Assembly (NCBI RefSeq): GCF_010389155.1
Contig: NC_057767.1
Location: forward strand, 9,345,765-9,409,764
Direction of reading: 5' to 3'
DNA: 64,000 nt
DNA from: Erigeron canadensis
Taxonomy: Eukaryota; Streptophyta; Magnoliopsida; Asterales; Asteraceae
Part shown: one piece after another, positions 1 through 12,541 of the stretch
Numbering within the stretch: the stretch's first letter is position 1
How the letters are laid out: each line of letters begins with the position of its first letter
Translations under genes and position numbers: made by a program
The notes under the pieces: generated by a model
The model's input: only the letters and a program-made list of their open reading frames with translations
What the model was told of the DNA's origin: nothing
Database searches by the model: none

Positions 1-2570
1 CATTCGGGTTAAAGAACTCAGAAGTGATCATGGCACGGAGTTTAGAAACCACACTCTTGAAAGTTTTTGTGCTGATCAAGGGATAGCACAAAACTTTTTT
101 TCTGTTCGAACCCCTGAGCAGAATGGAGTAGCTGAAAGAAGAAATAGGACTCTTATTGAAGCTGCTAGGTCTATGCTCAGTGAATCATCTCTCCCATAAA
201 AATTTTGGGGTAGAAGCAGTTAATACTGCTCGTCACACTCAAAATAGGTGTCTTATTGTCAAATGACATGATAAGACTGCCTATGAAATTCTTAAGGGCA
301 AGAAACCCCAAATTGGATATTTCCATGTTTTTGGTTGCCCCGTCTTTATTCTAAATAATAAGGATCACTTAGGAAAGTTCGATCCCAAGGCTGATGATGG
401 CTACTTTTTGGGATACTCTTCTATTAGAAAAGCTTTCAGAGTGTTCAACACTCGCACTCAAAAGGTTGATGAATCAGTTCATGTTACTTTTGATGAAAGC
501 GTTCAGCTCTAAGTGATCTTCCCAAACAATCATCTGCTGAAGAAATTCTCAGCGACCTTGTTGATCCTCCTGAAATGTCAGCTACGCAATCAGTCGTTGA
601 TATTCCTGCTGCTGAACCATCTTTGAATGTGTCTCCAAGTATTGATCACATCGTTTCTCATATCTATTCTGTAGATCCAGTAGAACCTCTTCTTAGGTCA
701 ATACAAAAAGACTCCATCAGCAATTAATCTCCTGAAGTAGTTCAAGAAACTGACAGTATCGCTGATGATGTCTTCCATGATGCCTCAGCGAATCCTGATT
801 TAGGAGACGCTGAGGATGACAATCCTCAGCAGGAAGAACCTATCAGTAACACTCCTGTCAGCAATCCTGAACCAACCCTAACTGTTGATCTCTCTAGCTA
901 TCCAATAGTTACTGGTGATCCTATCTCCACCGCATCTACTGCACCTACCTACTCTTCTATTCATTCTCCTGCACTCAAATGGACTGTTGACCACCCACTT
1001 GATCATGTAATTGGTAATCCAACCAATGGTGTTCAAACCAGATCAGCGACAAGTAATACTTGTCTCTATGTCAACTTTCTTTCTCAAATTGTTCCTTCTA
1101 ACATTAGAGAAGCAATGGCTGATCCCTCTTGGGTTGAAGCCATGCAAGAGGAACTTACCCAATTTGAAAGAAATCATGTTTAGTTTCTAGTTCATCCTCC
1201 ATGTAAGGAACCTATTGGTACTCGATGGGTTTATAGGAACAAAATGGATGAAGCTGGTATTGTTGTTCGCAACAAAGCCAGACTGGTGGCATAAGGATAT
1301 ACTCAAGCTGAAGGCATTGACTATGATGAAACCTTTGCCCCAGTCGCTCATCTTGAGGCTATTCGCCTCTTTCTCGCTCACGCTGCTTATAAAGGCTTCA
1401 TTGTCTATCAGATGGACGTCAAGAGTGCCTTTCTAAATGGTACTCTTGATGAAGAGGTCTATGTCAAGCAGCCTCCTGGTTTTGAGGATCCAAAGAATCC
1501 TCACTATGTCTACAAGCTCAATAAAGCTCTTTATGGTCTCAAACAGGCTCCCAGAGCCTGGTATGATACCCTCTCTTCCTTTCTATTAGACCATGGCTTT
1601 CATAGAGGAACCACAGATAGCACTCTCTTTATTTTCAAAGAGAAAGCTCATGTTTTGTATGTTCAAATATATGTTGATGACATAATCTTAGGTTCCCTTT
1701 CTCCTAAGTTGTGTAAGAAGTTTAGTACCCTTCTTCTTAGGTTTACAAATTAAGCAACTTCCCACGGGCATTTTCATCAACCAAGAAAAATACATTAGGG
1801 ATATGTTGCATAAATTTGACTTCACCCATGTCACTCCCAAACATACTCCTATGTCTCCTCCCAATAATCTCCATGCTGACCCAGATGGGAAGCATGTAAA
1901 TCCCACTTACTATAGAGGTATGATTGGGTCGCTCATGTATCTCACAACGAATCGCCCTGACATTATGTTCTACACATGTCTCTGTGCTTGCTATCAGGCC
2001 TCTCCACGAGAGTCTCATCTCCTTGCTGTAAAGCGAATCTTCAAATATCTTAAAGGTATACCTACTTTGGGTCTTTGGTATCCTAGAGATTCCAACTTTG
2101 ATCTTGTTGGCTTCTCTGATTCTGACTATGCTGGATGCATGCTTGATCGCAAAAGCACCAGTGGTGGTTGTCAATTGCTGGGAGGAAGACTAACTAGTTG
2201 AACAAGTAAAAAGCAACATACTGTCTCCATCTCCACAGCTGAGGCAGAATATGTCTCTGCAGCAAGTTGTTGTGCTCAAATGCTTTGGATGAAGCACCAA
2301 CTAGCTCTGGAATACTCCAAAATTCCAATCATGTGTGATAATACAAGTGCTATTGCTATTACACACAATCCTGTTCAGCACTCCAAAATCAAGCATATTG
2401 ATATTCGATATCACTTCATTCGTGATCATGTCATGAAAGGAGATGTTGAAATCTATTTCATTCCAACTGATGATCAACTGGCTGACATCTTTACTAAACC
2501 CTTGGATGAAACTAGATTCAAACTGCTTGTAAGCAAGTTAGGAATGTTGAATGGAGAATCAGCGACATGA
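1..2570 (+). pseudogene. Decayed SIRE-lineage Ty1/copia polyprotein (integrase, RT, RNase H)
   Basis: Remains of a copia retrotransposon pol gene, cut by the left window edge. Reading the plus strand across frames gives, in order: the integrase core (RSDHGTEF near 25-55 and QNGVAERRNRTLIEAARSML near 118-180), a Ser/Pro-rich linker, reverse transcriptase ([10 protein letters not shown] at 1,412, [13 protein letters not shown], then the YVDDII catalytic box near 1,670) and RNase H (STAEAEYVSAASCCAQ, then LADIFTKPLDE near 2,480-2,510). The domain order INT-RT-RH defines Ty1/copia, and the wording matches the SIRE/Maximus lineage. The gene is dead: in-frame stops sit near 197, 510, 1,182 and 1,293, a frameshift with probable internal deletion lies near 1,725 just after the YVDD box, and another stop is at 2,199-2,201. 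Its 3' part seems to resume at about 14,658, beyond an inserted gypsy LTR. Confidence 0.93.
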
Positions 2571-2613
2571 TTGTCATGTCTGCTACTCAGCAAGTGAGTT
2601 TGTCTTACTCGCT

Positions 2614-2931
2614 GATCCCTGTTGCTTTGGGAAAAAGCAAAACAAAGGCAATGGAAAGCCAAAAATTTCCATCTAGTCCAATAGCAAACGGTTATTGGTA
2701 AAGACTTCTAAAATCCGTTGATCCCTGTTGCTTTGGGAAAAAGCAAAACAAAGGCAATGGATAGCCAAAAGTTTCCATCTAGTCCAATAGCAAACGGTTA
2801 TTGGTAAAGACTTCTAAAATCGGTTGATCCTTGTTGCTTTAGGAAAAAGAAAAATAAAAGCAATGAAGAGCTAAAAGTCTTCATCTAGTCCATCAGCAAA
2901 CGGCTGTTGGTAAAGACTTATAAAATCCGTT
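2614..2931 (+). repeat. Three tandem copies of a 106-bp unit in the copia 3' region
   Basis: The phrase gatccctgttgctttgggaa starts at 2,614 and 2,720 and returns in mutated form at 2,826. The next unit boundary is at 2,932, so the period is exactly 106 bp. Copies 1 and 2 are nearly identical; copy 3 is more diverged. The array lies between the end of the RNase H reading frame and the inserted gypsy LTR, that is, in the noncoding 3' part of the copia element. Confidence 0.9.
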
Positions 2932-4176
2932 GATGGTTGACAATTTGCCAAAAATTGTTTTATCAACGACTGTAACACCCCACCGTTGGCGGAAACATGA
3001 GGTGTCATGAAAAGTACAGCACGACATGGAATTACATAGATATAGCTAAAATGACATGGAATATAATAAATATATTCCTAAAACATGAGTTCAGAGTCAT
3101 TACGATGCTAGAACAGCTTAATACAATAAGTTCATCAACAGGATAGTCCAAGGCATGTGCCTTAAAGTCTGGCAATAAGCAATGGAACAAAAATCTCCGA
3201 AATCCAGTCCTAGCATAAAGTCTTTATCCCTTAATAGTCTGAGTACCTGAAAAGTATACTAAAACGTGTCAACACAAAGGTTGGTGAGTTCGTAGGTTTT
3301 AGTCAAAAAGCAAAGTAGTGAAATAGGTTTTATGTCGGTTCTTTAAGTACAAATGAAGTAGTTGTTCAATATATAAAGAGCATAGTTACGCCATAAGTCA
3401 AGGTACTCAAGTCTCAAAGCACGTAAAGTCCAAGGTACTCAAAGTGTGGCCTTACGGTTCAACAACCTACCTTTAGTAATGATATGTGGCCTTACGGTTA
3501 AACAACCTGCCTTAAGTCTCAAAGTCTGGTCTTACGGTACCTGCCTCAGTCCAAGTCTCCAATGCACACAAAAGCGCGTCAATAAGCACGACCATCAAGC
3601 ACATAATCACACACATACAATCAAGAACAAGCATGTCATATGGCACAAGCAACTCTATACGCACAGGCTCAACATTGAACATGGAATAGAAATCGACAAA
3701 ACTGTTTTAAAAATAAATATACTTTCCACCCCAAAACTTGTAAAAAGAGGGGCTACGAAACTCACCTCAAAGCAGCACAAGTATAAGTACCCTAGTTCAA
3801 CGAACAAGAACACGAACAGTCAAATGCACCTGAAATAAGCTTACTATCTGTCCAAAAGTCCTACATTGTCCACAAGTCATCCTGTAAGTACTTAGTTAAT
3901 TGCACAAGTCCATGTCCTATACTAGTATCTTGGGAAATGCCATTATGTTTTGTCAAATGTCATAATATATATATATATAGTAGTCCTTTTGTCCTTATAA
4001 ATTGTCCAAATGAAATGATCCTTTTAATAATGTCACATTTGATGTTTATATCATCTCATGTCCTCGTATGGAATGTTTCTATGAAATATGTCAAGTCCGA
4101 ATAGTCATTTATTATTGTACAATGTATAATTTATAGGCGCCTGGTGACCCGACCAGTTTTTTAGTAAAATTACCAC

Positions 4177-4313
4177 ACTTTTTGCAGCGAGGGTCGCTGC
4201 AAAAAGTCAGTGTACGAAACCGTACACTGTGGTCTTAATGGTCCACAGTGGAATTTGTTTTATCCACTTTTTGCAGCGACCCTCGCTGCAAAAAGTGGAT
4301 AAAAACAAATTCC
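4177..4313. repeat. Left-flank stem-loop cluster of the Mutator-like element
   Basis: Three perfect or near-perfect hairpins lie in 137 bp. At 4,177-4,207 the arms acttttt-gcagcga flank ggg. At 4,208-4,229 the arms cagtgtacg and cgtacactg flank a 4-nt loop. At 4,250-4,313 there are arms of about 30 bp with one indel around a ccc loop, centred on the same GCAGCGA/TCGCTGC core. Nothing codes here. Subterminal palindromes are typical transposase-binding or regulatory regions in DNA transposons; that role here is inference. Confidence 0.85.
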
Positions 4314-4719
4314 ATCAAGTCAACAGTGTACACACGGTTCTATATATGGAAACAATTAGCGTCTGAAAGTTTAACTATCGTTTTCAATTTCTTTCTATTT
4401 GTTCTTTCTATTTCTATATCATTGTTCTTTCATTCACAATCTTCAGTATTATTATTATAAGTTTTAAATTTATATATATATTATTGTTTTCATCCGAAAG
4501 TTTAACTATCGTTTTCAATTTCTTTCTATTTTGTTCTTTCTATTTCTATATCATTGTTCTTTCACAATCTTCAGTATTATTATTATCAGTTTTAAATATA
4601 TATATATTATTGTTTTCATTTATATATATAGATATAGATATATAGATATACATTAGATTTTCAATATACTATAAATTGTAGATCTTTAGTATTATTATTA
4701 TAGTTTATCATTATTTCAG

Positions 4720-7700
4720 ATGGATTTTGAAAGTATATGGGGCGAAATGGGTGCGGAAGGTTTTGAGCTTCACTTAGAAGAACCTGATGAAGAATTTGAC
4801 ATACGAGAGGCGGCCCCTCATTTTGACTACGACGCTAGGGTTTTTCACACCGATCAGGTATCCTTGTTAACTTTAAAAAAAACTAATTTAGGCAAATATC
4901 ATTATTAGTTTATATTTTAGTAGTATTTAATTTGTGTTTTTTTGTTAAATTTATTGCATATTTAAAATGTTAGATATTTATTAGTATACAAATTAATGAT
5001 AATTTTTTAAAAAAAACTAATTTAGGAAATATCATTAGAATATTTATATTTTAGTACTATTTAATTTGTGTTTCGTTGTTATATTTATTGCAAAATGTTA
5101 GATATTTATTAGTATACAAATTAATGATAATTTTTAAAAAAAAAACTAATCTATGCAAATATCATTAAAATATTTATATTTTAGTACTATTTAATTTGTG
5201 TTTCGTTGTTAAATTTATTGCAATTTTAAAATGTTAGATATTGCATATTTAAAATGTTAGATATTTATTATTATACAAATTAATGATAATTTGTTAAAAA
5301 AAACTAATTTAGGCAAATATCATTAAAATATTTATATTTTAGTACTATTTAATTTGTGTTTCGTTGTTATATTTATTGCAATTTTAAGATGTTAGATATT
5401 GCATATTTAAAATGTTAGATATTTATTAATATACAAAATAATGATAATTTGTTAAAAAAAACTAATTTAAAATGTTAGATATTGCATATTTAAAATGGGA
5501 GCTGATTTGCTCAAGGTAATAATTACTCTGCACAAGGAAAATATTATCAAATGACTTTAATACCCCTATTCTTAATTTTACTAAACCCCCTATTACTTGT
5601 AAATTTTTACCGTAATTTTATATAAATATATTGTTAGTCCAAAAACTAAATATTGCTAAAATATAACAAATTTATCCGTTTTTCATTTTATTGATAAGAC
5701 ATGTATTATGTTTGAGAAATATCATTAGAATATTTATATTTTAGTACTATTTAACTTGTGTTTCGTTGTTATATTTATTGCATATTTAAAATGTTAGATA
5801 TTTATAAGTATACAATTTAATGATAATTTTTATAAAAAAAAACTAATTTAGGTGTTCGATTCACACGAAGAATTGTTCAACTGGGCCAAAAGTACAGGAT
5901 TGCAGCTTGGTTATGTGTTAATCAAACGACGAACAAATTCCAACTTAGCTGGTGTAAAAAATAAAGTGACGATAGTCTGTAATCTTTCGGGGAAAATGGA
6001 TGATAGGATAAGCGGCCTCGTTAAAAAGACACTTAAGTGTCAGTGCCCCTTTAGATTAATCGGTCGTTTAACTGATGATGGTTGGAGGATATCCGTTGTA
6101 AACGACACACATAATCACTATCCAGCTGAGAATCTGGAGGGTTACGCGTACGCAAGAAGGTTGACTGAAGAGGAGAGATTATTTCTGGAAGAAGAATATC
6201 ATCGTGGTAGTACGCCCCGTAGGATGTTAAAGCTATTGAAAGAAAAATTTCCAGGAAACTTGACCCGCAGTGATGACATTTACAATTTCCAAATAGCTAT
6301 GCGGAAGAAGGCGGCCGAAAAACATGGGAACACTCCAATGCAGGTATATCATATCAAATTTACATATCTTTTTATTTATTTACTATGATAGAGTATCTGA
6401 AACGACATATGTACGCCATATTGTTTAAACGAAACAAGTTATGTTCAGTTTGCTTAAGGAGCATAATTACTTGTATTATCATACAACAAACAGTGTATCT
6501 GGTCAGTTGGAGAATCTGTTTTTTATTAATCCGGCAGCATTTAAATTGTGGCGTGCATTTCCTTATGTTATCCATATAGACGCCACGTACAAAACGAATA
6601 TGTACAACATGCCATTGGTCGAGATCGTTGGTGTCACTCCAACAAACAGGACCTTTAGCATATCATATGCGTTTATCATAAGCGAACAAGAGCATAATTA
6701 TAGATGGGTGTTGGAGTGTTTGAAGTCGACGTTAGGTGAAGGCTTTGCTGTGCGTGTCGTACTCACGGACCGGGATCTGGCGCTAATGAAAGCATGCAAA
6801 ACCGTTATACCTGAAGCATACCATTTACTGTGTAGAGTGCACATATGGAGGAACATAGACAAATTTAGCATGCCATCGTTAAAAGGGGAAGGGAAATGGG
6901 GGCCTTTTTACGGATGGTGGAAAAAACTTTACGAGTCCCGCACACTAGAAGAGTACACCAACAATTTATCATATTTAAAAGAGAAGATGGGTCCCCGTTT
7001 AGAAAGTAAGTGAGTAAGTTTTTTTTTTCCTAATTTTTGGTAAATCACATATACCCACACAAGCTAATCACATGTTAAATTGACAGAGGTTTACAAGTAC
7101 CTGCAGAAGGAGTGGCTTTCCCCGTACAAGGAAAAGTTTGTGTCCTTTTGGGTGGATCAACACCTCAACTACCGTCATTACACTACCAACAGAGTTGAGG
7201 CTGAGCATTCACTCCTCAAGTCCGAGTTACAGGGGAGATGTACATTTCAATGAATAATTCAGTGTGTTAATGATGTCCTCCTCGGACAAGATACAGAAAT
7301 CAAGGGCCAACTGGAAGAAAGCAGGATTTATAGAGCTGGTAAACACAACTACCCATGTTTGAAAGACCTGCTTTGTGTTGTATCTGTGACAGCTCTTGAT
7401 ATAATGGTCGATGAAATAAAACGATTAAAAAATGAGATCGGAAAAGACTTAAGAAAATGCGGGTGTAAGGTGTGGACTAGTTGTGGCCTTCCATGTGCCT
7501 GCCGTCTAGCTGCGTACATGCATTGCAGTAAGTTTAGTGAAATATAGGCAATTACTTTTTTTTATTTGCTAAATGCACAAATATTGTAATTATTTTTCGT
7601 CAAAAATGTAGACAAACGTGTTGAGGTGCATACCATAAATGACTTTTGGAGAAAGCTAGACCTGACACCGTCGACATGCCTTCCGGACAACGATCATCGA

Positions 7701-9427
7701 AAAGACTCTGACGATGACGAAGCTATCGACCAATTAGTAGAGGATGTTAAAGTCCAGTTTAAGGATCAACTGAAGTCAAATCGCAAAAACTAGATTTCTA
7801 AATTAAAAGACATCGTCTATCCGGGGAGAACGAAAATCAAGGACCCATCTGTTATTAAAAATAAACGTGGAAGACCAATCGGGTCAAAGAAAAATATACC
7901 TCAAGTATGTCGGATCATAATTCGAACTACATTTAATTAATTGAAATTTTTTTTTTTTTGGTAATTGCCCCCTATTTGTTAGTATACTTGTAAGTGTAAT
8001 CTGTTATTAAAATTTTTTTTTTGCAGGCGCCCGAACAAAACAGACCAGCGACAAACACAGCACCCTCGGGTCTTCAAAAATCCAGGTCAGTTCAATTCTC
8101 CGATCAATTTTCGCAGCTGTCATGTGCATTTGGAGAAGGCCAATATGCGAGACACAGTGAATACGTGAGCAGCCAATCACGTTTTTTTGAAGAAAGGGAA
8201 AGTCAACCACAATCACCTGAAAGTCGTAGACTGAGTGATTATGTGGGCACCGGTTCATTTTTCGCGGAAACACCATCACGTTTCTTCAATGAAAATGAAA
8301 GCCAAGCACAATCACCTGAAAGTCGGAGACAGAGTGATTATGTGGGCACCAGTTCTGTTTTCGCGGAAACACCATCACGTTTCTTCAATGAAACTGAAAG
8401 CCAGCCCGAATGGGGTCAGATTGGGAGACAAAGTAATTATGTGGGCCTATCAATGAACGTGCCAGACAATGTAGACGAACCACATAACAAAGTATTATGG
8501 GGTCAAAGTGGTAGGCAAAGTGGGTATGTGGGTTATGAGTTTAACATCCCGGGAAATACAGATTCCTTTGGCGAACCTTATAACAAACTATACTGGGGAC
8601 AAAGTGGCAGACATAGTTCGTATGTGGGTAGCGATTCACGTTTCGCAGACACACAAAGTTATTTCGGAGACCAGAATAACCAAACACAAGAAGAAACATA
8701 TAGCTTTGTTGATCAATTATTCTCGACACCCATTACACAGAATACACAAAATCCCCAGAACAACCCTCAACCGTTTACACACAACTTTTTCCCGAGTGAG
8801 TCAACATCGTTTGACATGAGTCATTACCTAGGCCAGCTCCCTAAGTTCTTTCAAAGATACGTTGTCAATATAAAAAATGTACAGTCTGATGGTAACTGTG
8901 GGTTTCGGGCACTGGTTGTTGCTTTGGGTGAAAATGAGCAAAAATTCGAATGGATTCGCAAACTAATGCTAGAGGAGTATGAGTCCAGGCGCGGATACTA
9001 TGAGGGTGCATTCGCTGGTGACGCTAAACACATACACACTTTGCTATCAATGTCTTATCCGAATGGTCGCCCACACGATTACTGGATGATGAATCCATAT
9101 TGCTCTATGCTTCTGTATAATGCGTTGGGGGTAATAATTATCTGTCTAAGTTTAGAGGAGAACATCACATGTTTTCCTTTTTAGAAGGGGCCAGGCGAGC
9201 TATACGTAGATGACCCGATATGCATTGCCCTGGTATCGGGGTCGTCACATTTTGTTACAATTGTTTTAGATAAGGACTGCCCAATGCCTTACACCTCAGC
9301 TTGGGGACATGATAAACCTGCATCGCAGGTCTGGGCAACACATCCGAAGTACAGAGACCGTTTGGCTGAGTACCACAGACACGTTCAAGCTAATAAGGCA
9401 CCTACGGGATATGAGATCCTTGAATAG
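4720..9427 (+). pseudogene. FAR1/MULE/SWIM transposase fused to an OTU cysteine-protease domain
   Basis: Six exons join in phase: 4,720-4,857, 5,852-6,343, 6,459-7,005, 7,087-7,527, 7,612-7,904 and 8,027-9,427 (1,103 codons). The exon 3 acceptor is the least certain. Order of domains: an acidic N-terminus; a FAR1-type DNA-binding region (about 47-140, DTHNHYP); the MULE catalytic core, with Asp 251 in HIDATYKT, Asp 314 in LTDRD and Glu about 430 in RVEAEHS; and a SWIM-like Cys cluster (about 517-535, CGLPCACRLA). A Ser/Gly/Tyr-rich linker follows with repeated GRQSxYVG and SRFFNExESQ modules (about 670-850). Last comes an OTU domain with Asp 925 and Cys 928 in SDGNCGFRAL and His 1045 in SSHFV. 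Transposase cuts and moves DNA; OTU proteases remove ubiquitin. Both catalytic sets are present, but in-frame stops at 7,251 (TGA), 7,791 (TAG) and 9,182 (TAG) break the gene, the last one inside the OTU domain. Confidence 0.88.
4858..5851 (+). repeat. Tandem AT-rich repeat array filling intron 1 of the MULE transposase
   Basis: The intron is built from about six copies of a 129-158 bp unit. The phrase aactaattta(g) starts at about 4,881, 5,015, 5,144, 5,302, 5,460 and 5,841. Shared phrases are atgttagatatttattagta and ctatttaatttgtgtttcg. An unrelated stretch of about 220 bp (about 5,497-5,715) interrupts the last interval. The final copy supplies the real 3' splice acceptor (aatttag before 5,852), so every unit carries a potential copy of it. 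Confidence 0.85.
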
Positions 9428-9829
9428 TTTATTTATATCGTATAATTGTTTGTTTGTAACTCTTTAACGTATGTAATAATAGTTATTATAAGTACTAGAT
9501 ATCGTTGATGTATTTTTTTTCACACATTTTGTTATAATGATTACTAATAATAGTAGACGTATTCTATAGCTATCTTTGATGTTTTTGTTTTTATAAGTAC
9601 TAGATATCGTTGACGTATTCTATTACTAATAATAGTTGACGTATTTATTTATATAGATTAAGCATATTTTTTTTACCTTTTTTTCGTTTGTTATGACCAT
9701 CATCACCAGCACATCCGAAAAGATAAACACATATACACCACAAACATAATTGATACAATAAAAAATATATTGTTTATAACCAAAAAATACTAATCATGAG
9801 CACCATCGCTCTCATCATCATCATCATCG
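9428..9829. other. Convergent 3' intergenic gap of the two transposon genes
   Basis: About 400 bp between the stops of the two convergent genes. It is AT-rich, with a repeated phrase (tactagatatcgttgacgtatt-like, near 9,494, 9,597 and 9,540-9,560). Probably holds both polyadenylation regions. The minus-strand stretch 9,790-9,840 also encodes an Asp-rich tail (seven Asp) in another frame than the stop I chose, which may be an alternative C-terminus of the neighbouring gene. Confidence 0.6.
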
Positions 9830-11371
9830 TCATCTAAATTGACATGATACAATCCGCCTGAGTATTGAGGGGCTGTGGACAACTGCTGGGACGGCAGGAA
9901 AACGAGCCTGTGCATAACTAGAATAGTTAAATAATTCCTTAAATAAGGAGGACGTCTGGCTAGGCTGAGGTGGGTCATTGTTCAAGTCGAATGATGCACG
10001 TGGTTGTCCTTGGGTAAGATGCGTATAGTCATACGCCTCGGTACCCATCTGCCTGATGACCCGCCCTATGCCTCGACGATGCCCCGCCCGGGGTCCCCGT
10101 ACATCCATGACAATGTCAGGATCTGGTGTTGGAACGGGGTCCTGTTCAGCCTCCTCCTTCTTCTTCTTGAGCTGAGACTGTAAAAAACATTACATTATAC
10201 ATAAGGTTGATTAATTAACATTTAATACTAAAAAATATAAAATCCTATAGAGAGACACTTACATGTATTTCTTCAGCCATCGGGTGTTCCCATTGTTTAT
10301 CCTTCTTCTTCTTGTGCTTAATCTCGAACAAATCCACCAAGTCCACGTCCTTGTTTTTCTCAACCTGTAAACACATCAATTTATCATAAGACATATACAT
10401 TCTTTAATTTATACTTTTAAACACAATTATATATATTTAATACATATATAATTCATAACTAACCTTCTCCTGGTGGACGTACTGAGAGTAAGACTTACGA
10501 CCATGGGTCCCCGCAAGAACTTGCTTGCCCCTGTTCGTGCTGTTTCTCGCCGACTGCTTCACCCGGTCCTCCCTCTGGTAATATCCCAACAAAGCTCTCC
10601 AGTCCTCCTGTGACATACCCTCTGGAGGAACAGCCTGTTCCAACTGGGGAACTGCATCCAGGCCCCCCTTTTTGGAAAAGTGGGCTCTCTTGAACTGGCT
10701 CTTTCGGAGCCGATACTGATCGGAGCAGTCCCTATCAACACACAGCCTAAACCCCCGCCTGATAGGATCCTCGGGGTTAGGAATCTGAATAAAGTGGTCC
10801 AATTTGAACCGAGTCTGCAATTTATAAAAGTAAAAGTTAGCGAAATTAAAAATTGATACAAACATCAAAGAAGAAGTTAAAAATGAATAATATTTTACGT
10901 TCAGAGTCAGGATGATAAAATCCTTTCTCTCAGCAGGCACATGGTCCCAGGAGTCGTATGTCCGAGGGATGTGGCGGACCAAGGTGCCAATGAGGCTCTT
11001 ATACATAGAAGAATTTGGGTCGATCGCCTGCCACGTTTTTAAGTTGCTCGTGTCGAAGTCGATCGACAGGCGGCCCTTTTTCGCGAACTCAGCCTCCAAA
11101 TTTAAATTTTGACATGGCCCCCTCCCCATTCCCTTTCGTGGGGCTAGAAAAAATTAAAAAAACAAGTTAGTAAAAAAAATATTAAATTAAAATATGAATA
11201 ATAAAGAACCAAATTCTAAAAAGACAAGTTAGTAAAAAAATATTAAATTAAAATATGAATTATAAAAAAACCAAATTCCTTACCGCCGCTGCCTTTGCAG
11301 CCCCATGTAATCTTCCACCATGGTCGATGTGGGTCTTCATTGCCGCCATCACCGCCATGGTAAGTCGCCAT
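9830..11371 (-). CDS. Transposase_24 (Ptta/En/Spm-type plant transposase) protein
   Basis: Five exons on the minus strand join in phase with no stop: 11,371-11,284, 11,143-10,899, 10,814-10,464, 10,364-10,263 and 10,177-9,830 (377 aa). The start is MATYHGGDGG. The middle part (about residues 45-230) has the PF03004-like pattern: W-Q-A-I with S-x-x-Y-K-S-L-I-G-T-L-V-R, then WDHVPAERKDFI, then FRLCVDRDCSDQYRLRKSQFK and MSQEDWRALLGYYQREDRVK, ending in the N-R-G-K-Q...GRKSYSQY block. After it come a Lys-rich stretch and a variable tail. This family is annotated as En/Spm-type transposase but has no proven catalytic triad; it may be a DNA-binding accessory protein. Here it lies in the same element as the MULE transposase, convergent with it, and unlike that gene it is unbroken. 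The last exon may instead be spliced into an acidic tail ending near 9,790. Confidence 0.82.
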
Positions 11372-12301
11372 CTATACTGCAAAATACAAATCATATTATA
11401 CGTTTTTTGCAAAATACAAATCATATAACAAAATTATCACAAATTTAATTACTTTTATATATATCTTTTTACTTGATAATAATTTTTAGAACTCCGTTTA
11501 TACAATATAAATTTACTTTTATACTTTTAAATTTAACTTTATAGTAATTTTTAATACGTCTAAGGTAGTTTATTTAATCAAAATTTTTAATTCAAATTTT
11601 TAAATAATTTTGTATATTTAGTTCAATACATATATTTTTAACATAATCTTGGCTATTTATTTTAATCATTTTTAAACAAATTTTAATCTACGTCATTTTT
11701 ATTTTGTCAATATTCTAACCAAAAAGTAAAACACCTAACACTAATGACTAAAATATTCTAACAAATCAATATATTAACTTTTTAACTTAATTTTTTATAC
11801 TTTTGAACTTAATTTTTATAATTAATTTTTATGTATATTTTGTTGAACTAAATTTTATTACGTCTTAAGTAGTTTATTTAATCAAAATTTTTACATAATC
11901 TTGCCTATTTATTTTAATCAATTTTTTAACAAATTCTAATCTTCTTAATTTTGCATTTAAAGATATATATTCTAACAAATCACTAACAAAACAAATTCGT
12001 GGCTCCTAACAAATCACTAAATTATCAATAAATCAAAACTAACTATACTAACAAACTAATAAATATACAAAAACTATACTAACATACCAATATTCTAACA
12101 AAACTAACAAAACTAATAAATATACAAAAACTATACTAACATACCAATATTCTAACAAAACTAACTAATTAACAAAACTAACAAAACTAATAATAACATA
12201 CCAATATACTAACAAACCTATTAAAATCCTATAAACAACTAATAATTCTAACAAATTAACAAAACTGATATATGTACAAAAACTATACTAACATACCATG
12301 G
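11372..12301. other. AT-rich stretch upstream of the Transposase_24 gene
   Basis: About 930 bp of low-GC sequence with many short repeats (aactaacaaa, aaactatactaacataccaa, twice to three times near 12,055-12,165). No reading frame or known motif stands out. It probably contains the promoter and 5' leader of the minus-strand gene. A TATA-like element cannot be singled out in such AT-rich DNA. Confidence 0.5.
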
Positions 12302-12541
12302 AGGCCCGAATTTTTTCACTTTTTGCAGCGAGGGTCGCTGCAAAAATTAGTAATGGTCTAGATACTAAAAAATACTGGTTTGGATATTGGGAAAACCATA
12401 AAATACATACTACAGTTTGAAAGGCCTGAATTTTTTCACTTTTTGCAGCGAGGGTCGCTGCAAAAATTAGTAATGGTCTAGATACTAAAAAATAATGGTT
12501 TGGATATTGGGAAAAGCATAAAATACATACCACAATTTGAA
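12302..12541. repeat. 120-bp tandem duplication carrying the GCAGCGA palindrome
   Basis: Two direct copies with a period of exactly 120 bp (ttttttcactttttgcagcg starts at 12,311 and 12,431). They are almost identical, and each contains one GCAGCGA-ggg-TCGCTGC palindrome (cores at 12,325-12,341 and 12,445-12,461). A GC-rich stretch with GGTGGTGGCTGGCGG repeats follows (about 12,600-12,770). It gives a proline-rich minus-strand frame that looks like low-complexity noise. Confidence 0.9.

Noticed and set aside
3446..3838. Plus-strand 130-codon frame
   Set aside because: It lies in the gypsy LTR and has no recognisable domain. The gypsy LTR reads on the other strand.
4177..4313. CRISPR-like repeat-spacer array from the repeated palindromes
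   Set aside because: Copies are too few and unevenly spaced, they vary in their arms, and this is a plant nuclear sequence with introns.
9167..9187. Reading the third stop of the MULE-OTU gene as an intron acceptor (ctttttag)
   Set aside because: The sequence before it keeps an OTU-like reading up to the stop, and removing it as an intron would delete a strand of the fold. A nonsense change is simpler, although the acceptor-like context leaves some doubt.
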